From Sthenelais limicola (lineage: Eukaryota > Annelida > Polychaeta > Phyllodocida > Sigalionidae): a DNA stretch of 64,000 nt. The stretch spans positions 52,162,986 to 52,226,985 of the forward strand of contig OW804097.1 of assembly GCA_942159475.1 (NCBI GenBank), written 5' to 3'. Position numbers and translations under genes: made by a program. How positions within the stretch are numbered: the first letter of the stretch is position 1; every line of letters begins with the position of its first letter. Shown piece after piece: positions 47,830 to 58,099 of the stretch. The notes under the pieces are model-generated. The model had not been told where the DNA came from. It ran no database searches and worked only from the letters and a program-made list of their open reading frames with translations.

Positions 47830-49080
47830 TATCTCTCCACCCTCTTCACCACTCCCTTATCACAAGCCACATAGGCTAACAAATGGCTTTTAAGTTACTG
47901 CTCCTCTGCCTTCTCTGTGTGTGTTAGGGGAGGGGGTTAGGTGGCTCTTTTGATGCCTTTACCAGATGCCTTTACATTTCAAAGGATGCTGAGGACAACT
48001 TTGAAATAATGTATCTAAATAGCTTGAGGTGAAAATCTGATATGAGTAGCCTAACTTCGAGCTCTTGAAAAAAGAAAGTGAACCAGCACTGCAGAAAATA
48101 TGGTATGGAGACTTAAAGACTATAGAAACACACTTAAAAGACATATTGTAGAGCTGAGAAGCGCCCCTTGATATGAGAACTGTGTGTGGTATGTAAATGA
48201 TATGTTTGATAAATTATTATCATTGCTACAGAATTCCTCGCTCTCTTTCTGGGTACATACAGGTGGTTTTATTCGCTAAACCTCGTCATCTAAAACCAGT
48301 AAAATGTTGACTATCACTATACTGATTAGAAATGCAAACGAAAATAGGTGACGAAATTAGTTTTGCTGAAATCGTTATGGGAACGCCCTCTTCTATGTTT
48401 ATTTCTTGTTCACAAGGTCGTGACTATCTTGAAACCTTACGAATTTAACTTCTGAAAAGTCAGGTTGCGCTAAGTTAGTATTGCATTGAATAACCTTCCA
48501 TTGAACTAGGAAAGGATTTCAATCTGTACGAAAATAGTGCAAAGGCGAGTGAAAGTAGAATTGGCAGCCTTTCAATATGGATGAGGTAAGAGACAGCCGG
48601 TCGGTGGAAATTGATTCATTTGATTCATTGCTTTGGGTGGTGGGGAAAAAGACTTTGAATTGCTTTTGGTAAAGATAGATATAATAATAAAGATAAAGAA
48701 AGAACAGAAAAAGATAAAGAAAGATGGTAAAGAAAGATAGGTACATTTACTGCATTGTGAGGTGAATTGGCGGGTAAAGTTATGGGGTGGAAGTTGTTAA
48801 GAAGGAATGTACTCTTTAGGGATCAGGGCAGGTGTGAATCCATTTAGTCGCCCTGACTTATTTAATTTTTTATCAGCAAAACAATTACCAATATTTTTCA
48901 ATACTACAATGTACGGCTATTGTACTGATTCGGTTGCTCTGGAATGGTTGGAGTTTCATCTTTCCTCTAAATCGGTCTTTCTTTAGGAAGTAAATGTTTG
49001 TACCACTATCTGTACGAGTGTATGTTTGAGTGTTAAGTGTTACACTAACATTAGGGAGATATCTGTATCTAAGTCTAGGC
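47830..49080. other. Anonymous DNA, no gene seen
   Basis: An A/G-rich patch (AAAGATAAAGAAAG-type) lies near 48665-48740. No exon or repeat family was recognised. Confidence 0.4.
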
Positions 49081-49089
49081 GACGATATA

Positions 49090-49400
49090 CATAGATTTCA
49101 CTGACGTCACGGCCCTGGCCATGTTTGGGGTCAAGTTAAATGCCTATGTATGCTGCGATACTTGAAAATACCGTTTTCTGGCTGTTTTAACCTTTACTAA
49201 TTTTCATCTTCCTCAACAATATCTTCATGATAGGTTAGATAATCTGCCTTTAGTGTAGAATTACCCAAGTATCTACTCTTGTGAGTTTTATCAACTTTGT
49301 TTTTATACCCCCGCCATAGACGGCAAGCGTAGCAGTGACCCCAGACATGGTAGCCACTGCGATACCCCAGCCTACTGGGTGACGTCATGTGAAATCTATG
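49090..49400. mobile_element. MITE family B, 311 bp, TA target site
   Basis: The termini CATAGATTTCACTGACGTCAC and their inverted counterpart (GTGACGTCATGTGAAATCTATG, split here as GTGACGTCAT and GAAATCTATG) are flanked by TA on both sides. A second copy at 59188 is alignable over its whole length. TA duplication is the habit of Tc1/mariner-type and some related elements. Both ends contain TGACGTCA, the palindromic cAMP-response-element core. Confidence 0.85.
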
Positions 49401-49409
49401 TATTCAATT

Positions 49410-51000
49410 ATCCGCCCTGTTAGTCCACAAATATACTCACAGTAGGTGTATAACTCTTTTTCGTTGACCATTCCAAGTAACTCTCAGTTAATTCTAAAAT
49501 AACCAATATTATGTAGCAAATTCAAGTACTCATCTCGTAATAATTTATTGGAAGAATAGATTAATAAAAGTAAATATTGAAATTTGAAGGGTTGATTGTC
49601 CCTTTGGAGGGATATTATTGTGACAGTTTAAGAACAGTTGTTCACCTGTCAAGCTGGTGTCACATTGTAATGATCTTCCCTCTAGTCTGTCATTACCTCA
49701 CTCCATGCTGAACCCAGGACATGTTCATATACCATATTCCCCTCACCTCTACCACCTCACTACTTACCCAGCATTCAACCCCACAGTAAGGGGTTAAAGG
49801 GAGGTCAATTACCGGTCAACATCTCCCCCCCCCCCCACACACACACACTATTTTGTGAGCCCTTGAATAAATTGTTTATACGATGTGAATAGCGATTAAA
49901 TGATGAGTTTTTCGTGTTCATGGAAATAATGATATAAATTTCAAGAACGCATAAAAGTTTGGAAAATTATATGCCCTTGGTTATTCATACACTATACACC
50001 TTCTGGTGTTATTCTTATTCAACAATATTTAGGTGAAAAAGAAAATGTCAGCAGTATACATGTACAATATTCACGATGCAGCCCAACCATGCCCCAGCCT
50101 GTCTCAAAATCAATGAAAATATTTCATTTTTGTTATCAATGTCCCTTCGAGTACTTTGGCCTTTTTAAAATCTTCTAGTAGAGAAGTGAGAAATCTCATT
50201 CACTAGCAATCACCAGGTAGAGATCTGAGGAAGGCAAGGGGTCAGGTTAGGGTTAGGCGGTTCAGAAGCTCGGTGCAACCCAGAGAGTTTAAGGATACGG
50301 GAATGATGTGTGTACATTGTAAGTAGGGAGGTAGTGGAAACAGACCATCCACCCAGTGCTATAAGCTTGGCCTCGCCCTGTATATGAAGGAGGATTATAC
50401 CTACTAACTTGGTTATAGACAACCCCTATAGGAGGATCTTGCATCATTAGGGAAAACCCCATTGGTCCTGAAATTTGTGACTAACATTTACTTATAATAA
50501 TAAGATGAAACCATTGTCTTATTTTGTGAGATTTATGAATTGAACAAGATATCTGCTGGTTATTACACGAAAAATGGTAAAACAAACCTTTCAGGTTTAA
50601 TGTTTCAGACTTCTGTGAATTCCAGCCCCTAAAATGAGTGAAATAATATGAAGTGAATTTCAGAACAGTCAATATAAAAATGTGTATTCCCATCAATTTA
50701 TACACATTATTTGAGAAAAAGGCGTGAAAGTCAAATGTTTAGCGACAAAATTGTTCGATTTAGGATATTGATATTTCTATTTTCTCCAACAGAAATTGGT
50801 TTTATATCGATCTCAGCTTTATTTAAACTGTATTGTCAAATAGGTGCACGTACCCTAATGTGTGGTCCTTAGGGTACACCGCAGATCCATCATCGTATAT
50901 CTATATGTATTTAAATATATGTAAACATGGTTAGGGTGCGTGGCCTCTTGTTCCTTGCCGGTTCATAGTTCCTGCTATCCCGGGGGCTGAGGTTTCGTTT
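49410..51000. other. Anonymous DNA, no gene seen
   Basis: It contains a C12 run at 49825-49836 followed by a short CA run, and a GGTTAGGGTTAGG patch near 50244 that is too short to be a telomeric array. No exon was recognised. Confidence 0.4.
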
Positions 51001-51008
51001 ACACCTAT

Positions 51009-51510
51009 TAGTAGGGGGAATAAGGCATCAAAATAGCCACAACCGTGCACTTTTGGTTAAAAGCATGAAACTTCTCACGATTGATCATTGACCCCTGGTG
51101 ATCAAAATCTGATATGGATCACTAAAATTCGAGCCGGATCCTGCCGCTAGGGGGCGTTTGTGTATGACCTTCCACGCGTTTCTTCTTATAACGGCTAAAC
51201 TATTAATCTGATGTATTAAGTTATTTAAAACCATAAATAGAGGACATCATGAGCTTTCGTTAAATGTAAATTCTATTACTCTACCATGGATATTCGCGAC
51301 GCTATGAATTTCTGAAATTTTCCCATAATTCGAAATTTTCCCAACCCAAATATTCTGTTAACTACAGTATGGGAACTGCTAAGTTTAGACGTTAATGACC
51401 ATTAAAGGGATTAAAGACCTCTTCAAGACCTTTCATTTGAGACCAACACCAAAACGATCAGACAAATATATGTCCTTTGACAATTAATTTAAAAAAATAA
51501 ATAAAAGTGT
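51009..51510 (+). repeat. Left terminal inverted repeat of the 51.0-55.5 kb element
   Basis: It pairs with 55050-55539. The outermost 15 bases match exactly; a 10-11 base indel follows soon after (near 51024-51040). The most conserved stretches are around 51045-51170 and 51400-51460. Confidence 0.8.
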
Positions 51511-51704
51511 GAATTGTGTAGATTAACAGTCCACCTATGTGGTCACATCCTGCGAATTTTTAAGCAAATAAAGAATCACTGAAATCAAATCAGTTGTTTA
51601 ATGTTATCCTTTCTGTTCACGAATAATAATAATATGATTCTGTTATTGTTTTCTAATTAGGTCATAACTCTACTTAATAACTCTCATTACTTATATGTAC
51701 TGCG

Positions 51705-52595
51705 TTGAGAATACATATGGAGACAAATAACTTGTTCTCTAGATATCAAGGAGGTTTTAGACAAGGCTACTCAACAAACAAATCCTTGCTGGAATTCACC
51801 GAACCAATCCTAAGAGGTATGGATGCTGGAAATATTTCTCTAGCAACCTATTATGACGTCTCTAAGGCGTTTAACAGCATAGATCATGAGATACTTGAGA
51901 AGAAATTACTTTTTTATAAGATAAATCCATCTATTATTAGACTTATGCGAAATTATTTGAGTGACCGAAAGCAGCACACTTATCTAAATAATATCCTCTC
52001 GACGCCTCTTTTCATACGGAACGGTGTACCTCAAGGTAGTTTGGTAGGGCCATTATTGTTTTTAATTTACGTGAATGATGTTCCACAATGCATAGATAAC
52101 CTAAACTTGCCAGAAGTTGTCAATATTAATATTTATGCAGACGACACGGCAGTCAGTGTGACTGGTAGGGAGTTGGTTTCTTGTCTTGCGGGCTCGCAAC
52201 TTATTGCTAACAATATCTCTTACTGGATGAGCTGTAACAAGTTGTGTGTAAACTCGAAGAAGTGCATCATTCAGGTCCTTGGGTCTAAACATCGATTGAA
52301 ACGACTAAATATCGAGAATATGCCACAAATCTATATAAACGGTATGGCTATCACTAAAAAGAAGATCGTAAAATACCTTGGTTTCACCATCGACCCTTGG
52401 TTAAACTTCAATGAACACTTCTTGAGGATGAGGGGTATTATCCAGTCGAAAGTAAACAGATTTGCGAAAATAAGGTTCTATATCAACGAAGACCTGGCAA
52501 AACTTGTTGTGAAATCCCATATCATACCACTTAGTGATTATGGCCTCTTCCTGTATAATATGGCCTCAGCAGTGAACATAAAGGGGGTTTTGTAG
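51705..52595 (+). CDS. Reverse-transcriptase fragment of a CR1/Jockey-type LINE
   Basis: A 296-codon open frame covers the fingers and palm of a LINE reverse transcriptase. Seen in order: YQGGFRQGYSTNKSLLEF; motif A, YDVSKAFNSIDHEIL, with catalytic D51 kept although the usual second Asp is Asn57; motif B, GVPQGSLVGPLLFLIYVND (from G107); motif C, YADD, with D146 and D147; then KIVKYLGFTID and the start of the thumb. Endonuclease and N-terminal domains are missing. The start at 51705 is a TTG inside the domain, and ATG 51717 is no better, so there is no true N terminus. Similarity ends near 52575, where the sequence passes into the transposon's own gene and stops at 52595. Because the 3' end is also lost, this is not a simple 5'-truncated insertion. 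It is intact as a frame but probably not an active enzyme on its own. Confidence 0.75.
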   Translation: MRIHMETNNLFSRYQGGFRQGYSTNKSLLEFTEPILRGMDAGNISLATYYDVSKAFNSIDHEILEKKLLFYKINPSIIRLMRNYLSDRKQHTYLNNILSTPLFIRNGVPQGSLVGPLLFLIYVNDVPQCIDNLNLPEVVNINIYADDTAVSVTGRELVSCLAGSQLIANNISYWMSCNKLCVNSKKCIIQVLGSKHRLKRLNIENMPQIYINGMAITKKKIVKYLGFTIDPWLNFNEHFLRMRGIIQSKVNRFAKIRFYINEDLAKLVVKSHIIPLSDYGLFLYNMASAVNIKGVL

Positions 52596-52624
52596 CTAAG
52601 AGATCTATACGACCCTTCTCTGCA

Positions 52625-54544
52625 ATGGCCTTAGACCAGGCACATGAGCAAATGAATGCCGTTATAAAAGGCGATGGTGGGGCCATTGGTATCACTGATA
52701 ATCCATCTGCCCTGAAACGATGGCTGATTTCTGGGCCAGAAATATCTAGACTGATTCAGGATTTTGAAAATGAGGAGTCACTGAATCCAGATGAATATCA
52801 GCACCACGAATCTGGTATAAGCTACCAGAAAAGGTTTGCAAGGGAAGTGAATGATCTTGTTGCAGCAATAAATGAGCTAGGAAATCCTTTCCAAGAAGAC
52901 AGCACTGATTTGCTCACTCTAGATACAAAGGATATCCTGGATGCTGAAGTAAAAAAATCTGTCCAAAGCGCTTATGATGTTGGACTAAAACAGTTCCAAG
53001 AGTTCACAGAAGAGCGCTTAATCAACAGATCAAAACCTGTGACAGAACCCATACGGAAAAACAAATTCCCACTGATGATTGTGAAGAATAAAAGAGTGCC
53101 AAGTCAGAAGGCTATGGGAGCACTTAAAGAGGACTGTAACCTTTTTTCTAGACTGTACATTGCCTGTCAGTCAAGAACAGGGGATCTGGGTCAGTTCTTC
53201 AAACACGAAAATCAACCCTGGCCTCCTGCATTGGCCAAGTTAGGAGACATGCGTAGTGGAAACAAAGCTGACCTCCTGGCTGAGCTTGAGACATTATCAG
53301 AACCTGCTTCAGAGGTTCCAAATGTGTCTACATTAATCCTGGATGGAGCAGTGATCGTGCAGATGATGTCACCAAGATCTCAACCATGTAATACTTTCAA
53401 AGACTATGTGGATAGTATCTTCATGCCATACATTTCCAATCAACTTGCCAGGGTCAAACGAATAGACCTTGTGTGGGACAGGTACTTAGAAGATAGTCTC
53501 AAGGCTTCCACAAGGGACAAGCGGGGAAAAGGACAGAGGAGACGGGTCAGTCTCTCCTCCAAAGTTCCTCCTAATTGGCAGAGTTTTCTTCGTGTAAATG
53601 AAAATAAAACTGAGCTATTTCAACTACTCGGAAAGGAAGCCACAACCCTGAGAGTGGAGGGCAAGGAAGTGCATAGCACATATGAAGAGAAAGTGATAGC
53701 TCCCTCTCGAGAAGATCTAAGCACACTTTCACCCTGCCAGCATGAGGAGGCAGATACACGCATTGTATTGCATGTGGCTGATGCAGCTAATTATGGACAT
53801 ACCAAAGTTGTGGTCAGAACATCTGACACAGATGTGGTTGTTCTGTTGATTTCCAGCTTCTATGCCATACCAGGGGAGGAAATATGGGTATCCTTTGGAA
53901 CTGGGAAGCACCACAGATATATTGCAATCCATGAAATTGCTGCTGGCCTTGGTCCACAAAAGTCGAAGGCATTGCCAATTTTTCATGCATTAACTGGCTG
54001 TGATGTGACATCTTTCTTTGCTGGTAAAGGGAAAAAGTCTGCATGGGATGCATGGAAATGTTTTCCAGATGTAACAGATGCCTTTTTAGCCCTATCAGAC
54101 AAGCCCAGGATCATCCCACAGAATATTCTCAAATTAATAGAAAGATTTGTTGTTGTATTGTATGACAAACATAGTGAGTCATCAAGTGTCAATGATGCAA
54201 GACAGCACCTCTTCTCAAGGAAGTCTCGATCAATTGAAAACATACCACCTACACTGGCAGCTCTAGAGCAGCATATCCACAGAGCAGTGTATCAAGGTGG
54301 ATATGTGTGGGGTCAACTGCTGCAAAAGGAACCAGTCCTCCCAAACCCAGCTGAATGGGGTTGGGAAAAAGGCAATAATGTCAACTGGATACCTAAATGG
54401 AGCACACTAGGACAGGCTCATCAGAACTGTTACGAACTGCTCCATTGCAATTGTAAAAAGGCATGTCGAGGATTATGCAAGTGCCACAAGGCTGCCCTAA
54501 AATGTACAGCACTGTGCCTATGTGAAGGCTCATGTTGGCAGTAA
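52625..54544 (+). CDS. Academ-like transposon protein: FEN1/XPG-like nuclease plus C-terminal CXC domain
   Basis: 639 codons with no stop. From residue 240 the protein follows the order of flap endonucleases: D240 in LILDG; D285 in LVWD followed by a basic stretch (KASTRDKRGKGQRRR); E375 and D377 in HEEADTR; D401 and D403 in SDTD; D460 in GCD, followed by a helix-hairpin-like AGKGKKSAW. The spacing parallels FEN1 D34, D86, E158/E160, D179/D181 and D233, so the whole metal-binding set looks intact. Residues 608-637 form a tesmin/TSO1-like CXC module (C608, 610, 614, 618, 620, 627, 631, 633, 637). The frame is open upstream to 52559, reading KGGFVAKRSIRPFSA before M1, and relatives are longer, so the N terminus is probably missing where the RT fragment joins. 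It presumably acted in transposon excision or integration. A domesticated role cannot be excluded. Confidence 0.7.
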   Translation: MALDQAHEQMNAVIKGDGGAIGITDNPSALKRWLISGPEISRLIQDFENEESLNPDEYQHHESGISYQKRFAREVNDLVAAINELGNPFQEDSTDLLTLDTKDILDAEVKKSVQSAYDVGLKQFQEFTEERLINRSKPVTEPIRKNKFPLMIVKNKRVPSQKAMGALKEDCNLFSRLYIACQSRTGDLGQFFKHENQPWPPALAKLGDMRSGNKADLLAELETLSEPASEVPNVSTLILDGAVIVQMMSPRSQPCNTFKDYVDSIFMPYISNQLARVKRIDLVWDRYLEDSLKASTRDKRGKGQRRRVSLSSKVPPNWQSFLRVNENKTELFQLLGKEATTLRVEGKEVHSTYEEKVIAPSREDLSTLSPCQHEEADTRIVLHVADAANYGHTKVVVRTSDTDVVVLLISSFYAIPGEEIWVSFGTGKHHRYIAIHEIAAGLGPQKSKALPIFHALTGCDVTSFFAGKGKKSAWDAWKCFPDVTDAFLALSDKPRIIPQNILKLIERFVVVLYDKHSESSSVNDARQHLFSRKSRSIENIPPTLAALEQHIHRAVYQGGYVWGQLLQKEPVLPNPAEWGWEKGNNVNWIPKWSTLGQAHQNCYELLHCNCKKACRGLCKCHKAALKCTALCLCEGSCWQ

Positions 54545-54871
54545 CCATGTCAGTGTTCCTCATCACAGTTTGATTAGATCTGTAAGTATCAACAATTAAC
54601 AGTTTGTGCCATGTTATCCTTGATTTTTTACTTAATTTTTTCCCCTCATGACGAAAGCATATGTAATGACTTGTACAAATGTAGGCTTGTGTTGCCAGAC
54701 TAATATGTGTGCTTTAAAACAAAGATATATATCTATTTTTCTGATTTTTTTTATAAAATTAATGAAATGTAAAATTATTGCTACAAGTACAAGACCACCC
54801 TCAAATGTACAGCACTGTGCCTGTATGAAGGCTCATGTTGGCTTGTGTTGCCAGACTAATAATTGTGCTTA
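54479..54871 (+). repeat. Partial duplication of the CXC-coding end and 3' flank
   Basis: The last 60 bases of the nuclease gene, including AATGTACAGCACTGTGCCT and GAAGGCTCATGTTGGC, recur 303 bp downstream (about 54778-54842), encoding CYKYKTTLKCTALCLYEGSCW. The following GGCTTGTGTTGCCAGACTAA occurs at about 54683 and again at about 54840. The second copy has lost several cysteines and lies after the stop codon. Confidence 0.8.
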
Positions 54872-55049
54872 TATAGATATAATTATATAGGTACTATTTT
54901 TCTTATTTATTTGAAAAATAACCTGTAAAGTTCGTGCATTTCAATCCTATTATCATTTCATGGCATTAACAATGTACAAGATTGGAAATGGCAGTACGTT
55001 TTAGCAACTTATCAACTCTCCTTTCGTCATATTAATTAATCAAAAATAT

Positions 55050-55539
55050 TCATTTTTTTTGTTTTTATTAAATTAGGTGGTTAAGGACAGATACTTGTTT
55101 GATCTGTTTGGAATTGGTCTCAAATGAAAGCTCTTGAAGAGGTCTTTAACTTTTTTAATGGTCACTAACGTCTAAACTGAACAGTTTCCAGTCTGTAGCT
55201 AAAGGAATATTAGGTTGATGAAAATTTGGAATTTTATGAAAATTTAAAAAATTCATAACGTCTCGAATATTTATGGTAGAATAATGTAGTTTACATCAAA
55301 TGAAAGCTTATAATCTCTTCTAATTATGGTTTTAATTACCAAGTACCTCAGAGTAATAGGTTAGCCGTTATAACACAAAACGCGCGGAAGGTCACACAAA
55401 TACGCCCCCTAGCGGCAGGATCTGGCTTGAATTTCAGTGATCCATATCAGATTTTAATCACTAGGGGTCAATGACCAATTGTGAGAAGTTTCATGCTTTT
55501 AACCAAAAGTGCACGGTTATTTCCTTATTCCCCCTACTA
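55050..55539 (-). repeat. Right terminal inverted repeat of the 51.0-55.5 kb element
   Basis: Reverse complement of the left arm, ending TTATTCCCCCTACTA at 55539 and followed by TAT. Confidence 0.8.
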
Positions 55540-55544
55540 TATGT

Positions 55545-57430
55545 ACATTTGGTCACAGCAGGGCGAGAAAGGAAACACGCTAACTAAACCGTAAAACGGG
55601 GTGCGATACCTCACTCTTTTCTATCATTAGCAATGGTTCTTTTACATGCATAATATAGCCATTGACTGCTATACCCATAGCCGGCCGCTAATGACCCAGA
55701 TCATGAAGATAGTCTTTTTTATAAATAAATAGAATAAGTAGAATAAATAGAATAAGTAGAGATTGGATTGCAAAGTAAAACAAATATTGATTGGCATGAA
55801 GAGGAAATATTGACACAACAACCTAGGTATTGGAAATGTGGGCGAAGCTTCTTTATTGAGTCGCTTCATCATCATTTAACCTACAATGAATTCCCCTCTG
55901 GGTGCCTTGAAACATTTTTTTGTAGTCGAACTTTGTATTAAAGAAATCGCACCTTTGCTGGAGGTATACATGCCGGTGGCTGGGTGGAGAATCTATGGCT
56001 GAACAAGTATTGATTTCTTTCTTGTCCTTTCGCGCTCATAGATCAAAACCACAAAAGGAATGTTGGAGCGCATCGATGCTAAATTATTGAAATGAATTCA
56101 AGCTACCACGTGCTTAGCCAAATGTTTCTAATGTATTGAAATATAATAAATTATCTACAGGGGAATAGTTCATGGATTTATTTTTTTCATATATCATCAT
56201 AAATCCAAAAGAATGTGAACCATAAATGGATATGAGCGTGAATGATTTTCGTTGATGTTATGATTGTCGTAAGGATCTATTCCAGTTTTATGAAGGTAAC
56301 TCGGATGAACATTCCCCTTTTCTTGGGGCATATGATGTAACGTTTCTTTTAATGGTTTCCAATCATAAATCCCATATCTCTAGGTCATTTTATACCAGAG
56401 AAATATTAAATACTTGTCATCTTAATTTGGAAATCTGGAGTAAAATATTACGTATCCTTCTGTTCATGGTTGGTGATCTCACGTTTAGGGAAGACATAGT
56501 TATGAAATTCTTTATTGCATCATCTTTTGTCATTGTCAGGTACTCCAGTGCATGTCAGTCACATATGTTGTTGAAGTGGGTGTTCTCGTTATTCGCATGG
56601 GACGACTCGTCTTTAGGGCAAACACCCAATGTATGACAATATCTATCTAATATACAACTCATCTGATGTCGCATGTGTTTCTTCTGTCTGGATATTTGAT
56701 CAAAACATCGCTTGAAAATGAAAATTTTGACATAGTTATATTTCTCCCTGACACACATCCATATCTTGGCTAGAACTTTTACTTCCAGGTCAGGACTCTT
56801 TGACTTAATCACCAAATAATCACTTTAGAAACCTATCATTAGGAGATAATGGCTGACAAGGTGATTTGTATCAATTTATGAGGTCTTTTTTCTTTTACTC
56901 TTTACTCATCACATGGTTTTGCAGATCAATATTGATGTGATTAAGTATCAGTCACAAGAGCACAGGATCACGTGAAAAAATAAGCTTAGTTATCTATAAA
57001 TATTTTGTGTATGGCCTTAGTGTTAGATTAATTAGAGGAGGGCTCCCACTTTATGTGGCTAGGCTAGTTGGTGCGAGCTCAGCAATTACAGATTGTCAAT
57101 AAATATTCTAATTTCTTGTATTAATAATGTAGGCTTTGAAAATAATTAATTTCTTACATCGTAGTTGTAGCTTTTATGCAAAGCATTTATATGTACAGAA
57201 ATATCCCATAAAATTAGGTTTATACTGAGACTATTGTAAAATCTACAGTGTCGTGTCAGTGCCCTGACTGTTACTCGATGGTCTGCTCGTATCTGAGACT
57301 GACTGGTGGAAATATCAGTTTTATGTATAGGATTCCAATAGATACACGCTGGTCTGGTAGACCTGTATGGGGACATACAGTCCATTCCATATAGCCTGGT
57401 GTTTCTGAGAAGCTCTGGTGGGACAGCTAT
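55545..57430. other. Anonymous DNA, no gene seen
   Basis: A short (AGAATAAGTAGAATAAAT)-like patch lies near 55730-55760. No exon was recognised; the overlapping frames at 56352-56815 have no known domain. Confidence 0.4.
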
Positions 57431-57440
57431 AATGTCAAAA

Positions 57441-57584
57441 TACAGGGAAGGCTCACAGCCTCTCAGGTCAGATAAGAATAATATGTGGCGCCAGTCCCAA
57501 TGGGATTATAATGGCATTTTGTGGTTTTGAGCGAAAGGCTTTCCCTCAGTTTGAAAGGACTCTCTCCACTCTGTGCCCAGACTA
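57441..57584. mobile_element. MITE family A copy, ends worn
   Basis: It starts AAGGCTCACAGCCTCTCAGG and ends GTGCCCAGACT, with GGCATTTTGTGGTTTTGAG and CCTCAGTTTGAAAGGACT inside. CAGGG occurs on both sides and may be a target remnant. Confidence 0.7.
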
Positions 57585-57638
57585 TCAGGGTAAATATCCT
57601 CACTATTCGTTAACAAAAACCAAGCCCCTTTTACCACC

Positions 57639-58085
57639 CATGTCAAGGAATGCAACCGCGCTTTTGGGTCCCGTGGTCCTCGTAGTGAGGACCCATGTTT
57701 TCATAGCGCGGATCCGCAGTGCGGACCCACGACTCAGGACCCAAATCTTGCGACCCCATTTTCCTAGCCTTAAGGTGCAAAAACAGACATCGTTCAATCA
57801 GGGCTTTTATAAGTAAAATGTTATATGGGACAGTCAACTACGCCCTTTACGGACTTAGGACAACCAATTTAAGGTTAGGTTTAGGGTTAGTTTCGGTATT
57901 TATTCTAAAGGATGCTAAAAAATGCTTTAAAAAAAGGTGCGGACCCCAAAAGCCAGGCACCAGACCCTGTGCGCAACTTTTCACCAATAAGCGAGTGTGG
58001 GCGTCACGAGCAGGCGGACCCAGTCGCACCAAAGGGACCCGGTTTTCCGCCATTTTTTTCGCTCGCGGATGCATTCCTTGACATG
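57639..58085. mobile_element. MITE family C, 447 bp
   Basis: It starts CATGTCAAGGAATGCA and ends TGCATTCCTTGACATG, exact 16-bp inverted repeats; the match continues with a mismatch through CCGCG. Inside are two small hairpins, GGTCCTC...GAGGACC and GGATCCGCA...TGCGGACC, repeated GGACCC motifs and a GGTTTAGGGTTAG patch. Several overlapping open frames on both strands are by-products of its GC-richness. No clear target duplication. Confidence 0.75.
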
Positions 58086-58099
58086 TCTCCCCTTTACAC

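Larger units (their letters stand above)
51009..55539 (+). mobile_element. Academ-like DNA transposon with long TIRs, nuclease/CXC gene and captured RT fragment
   Basis: The arms 51009 to about 51510 and about 55050-55539 are reverse complements of each other, by eye about 80-90% identical with some small indels. The ends read TAGTAGGGGGAATAA, and TAT lies just outside both (51006-51008 and 55540-55542), a candidate 3-bp target duplication. Conserved patches inside the arms include GCCCCCTAGCGGCAGGAT and ACCAAAAGTGCACGG. Between the arms are an open RT fragment (51705-52595) and an open FEN/XPG-like nuclease with CXC domain (52625-54544), both on the plus strand. XPG-type nucleases, cysteine-rich domains and 3-4 bp duplications are described for the Academ superfamily, which is why I use that name; a database search has not been done. 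Confidence 0.7.

Noticed and set aside
50239..50262. GGTTAGGGTTAGG-like sequence (also near 57874) as a telomeric repeat
   Set aside because: Fewer than three units in each case; no array.
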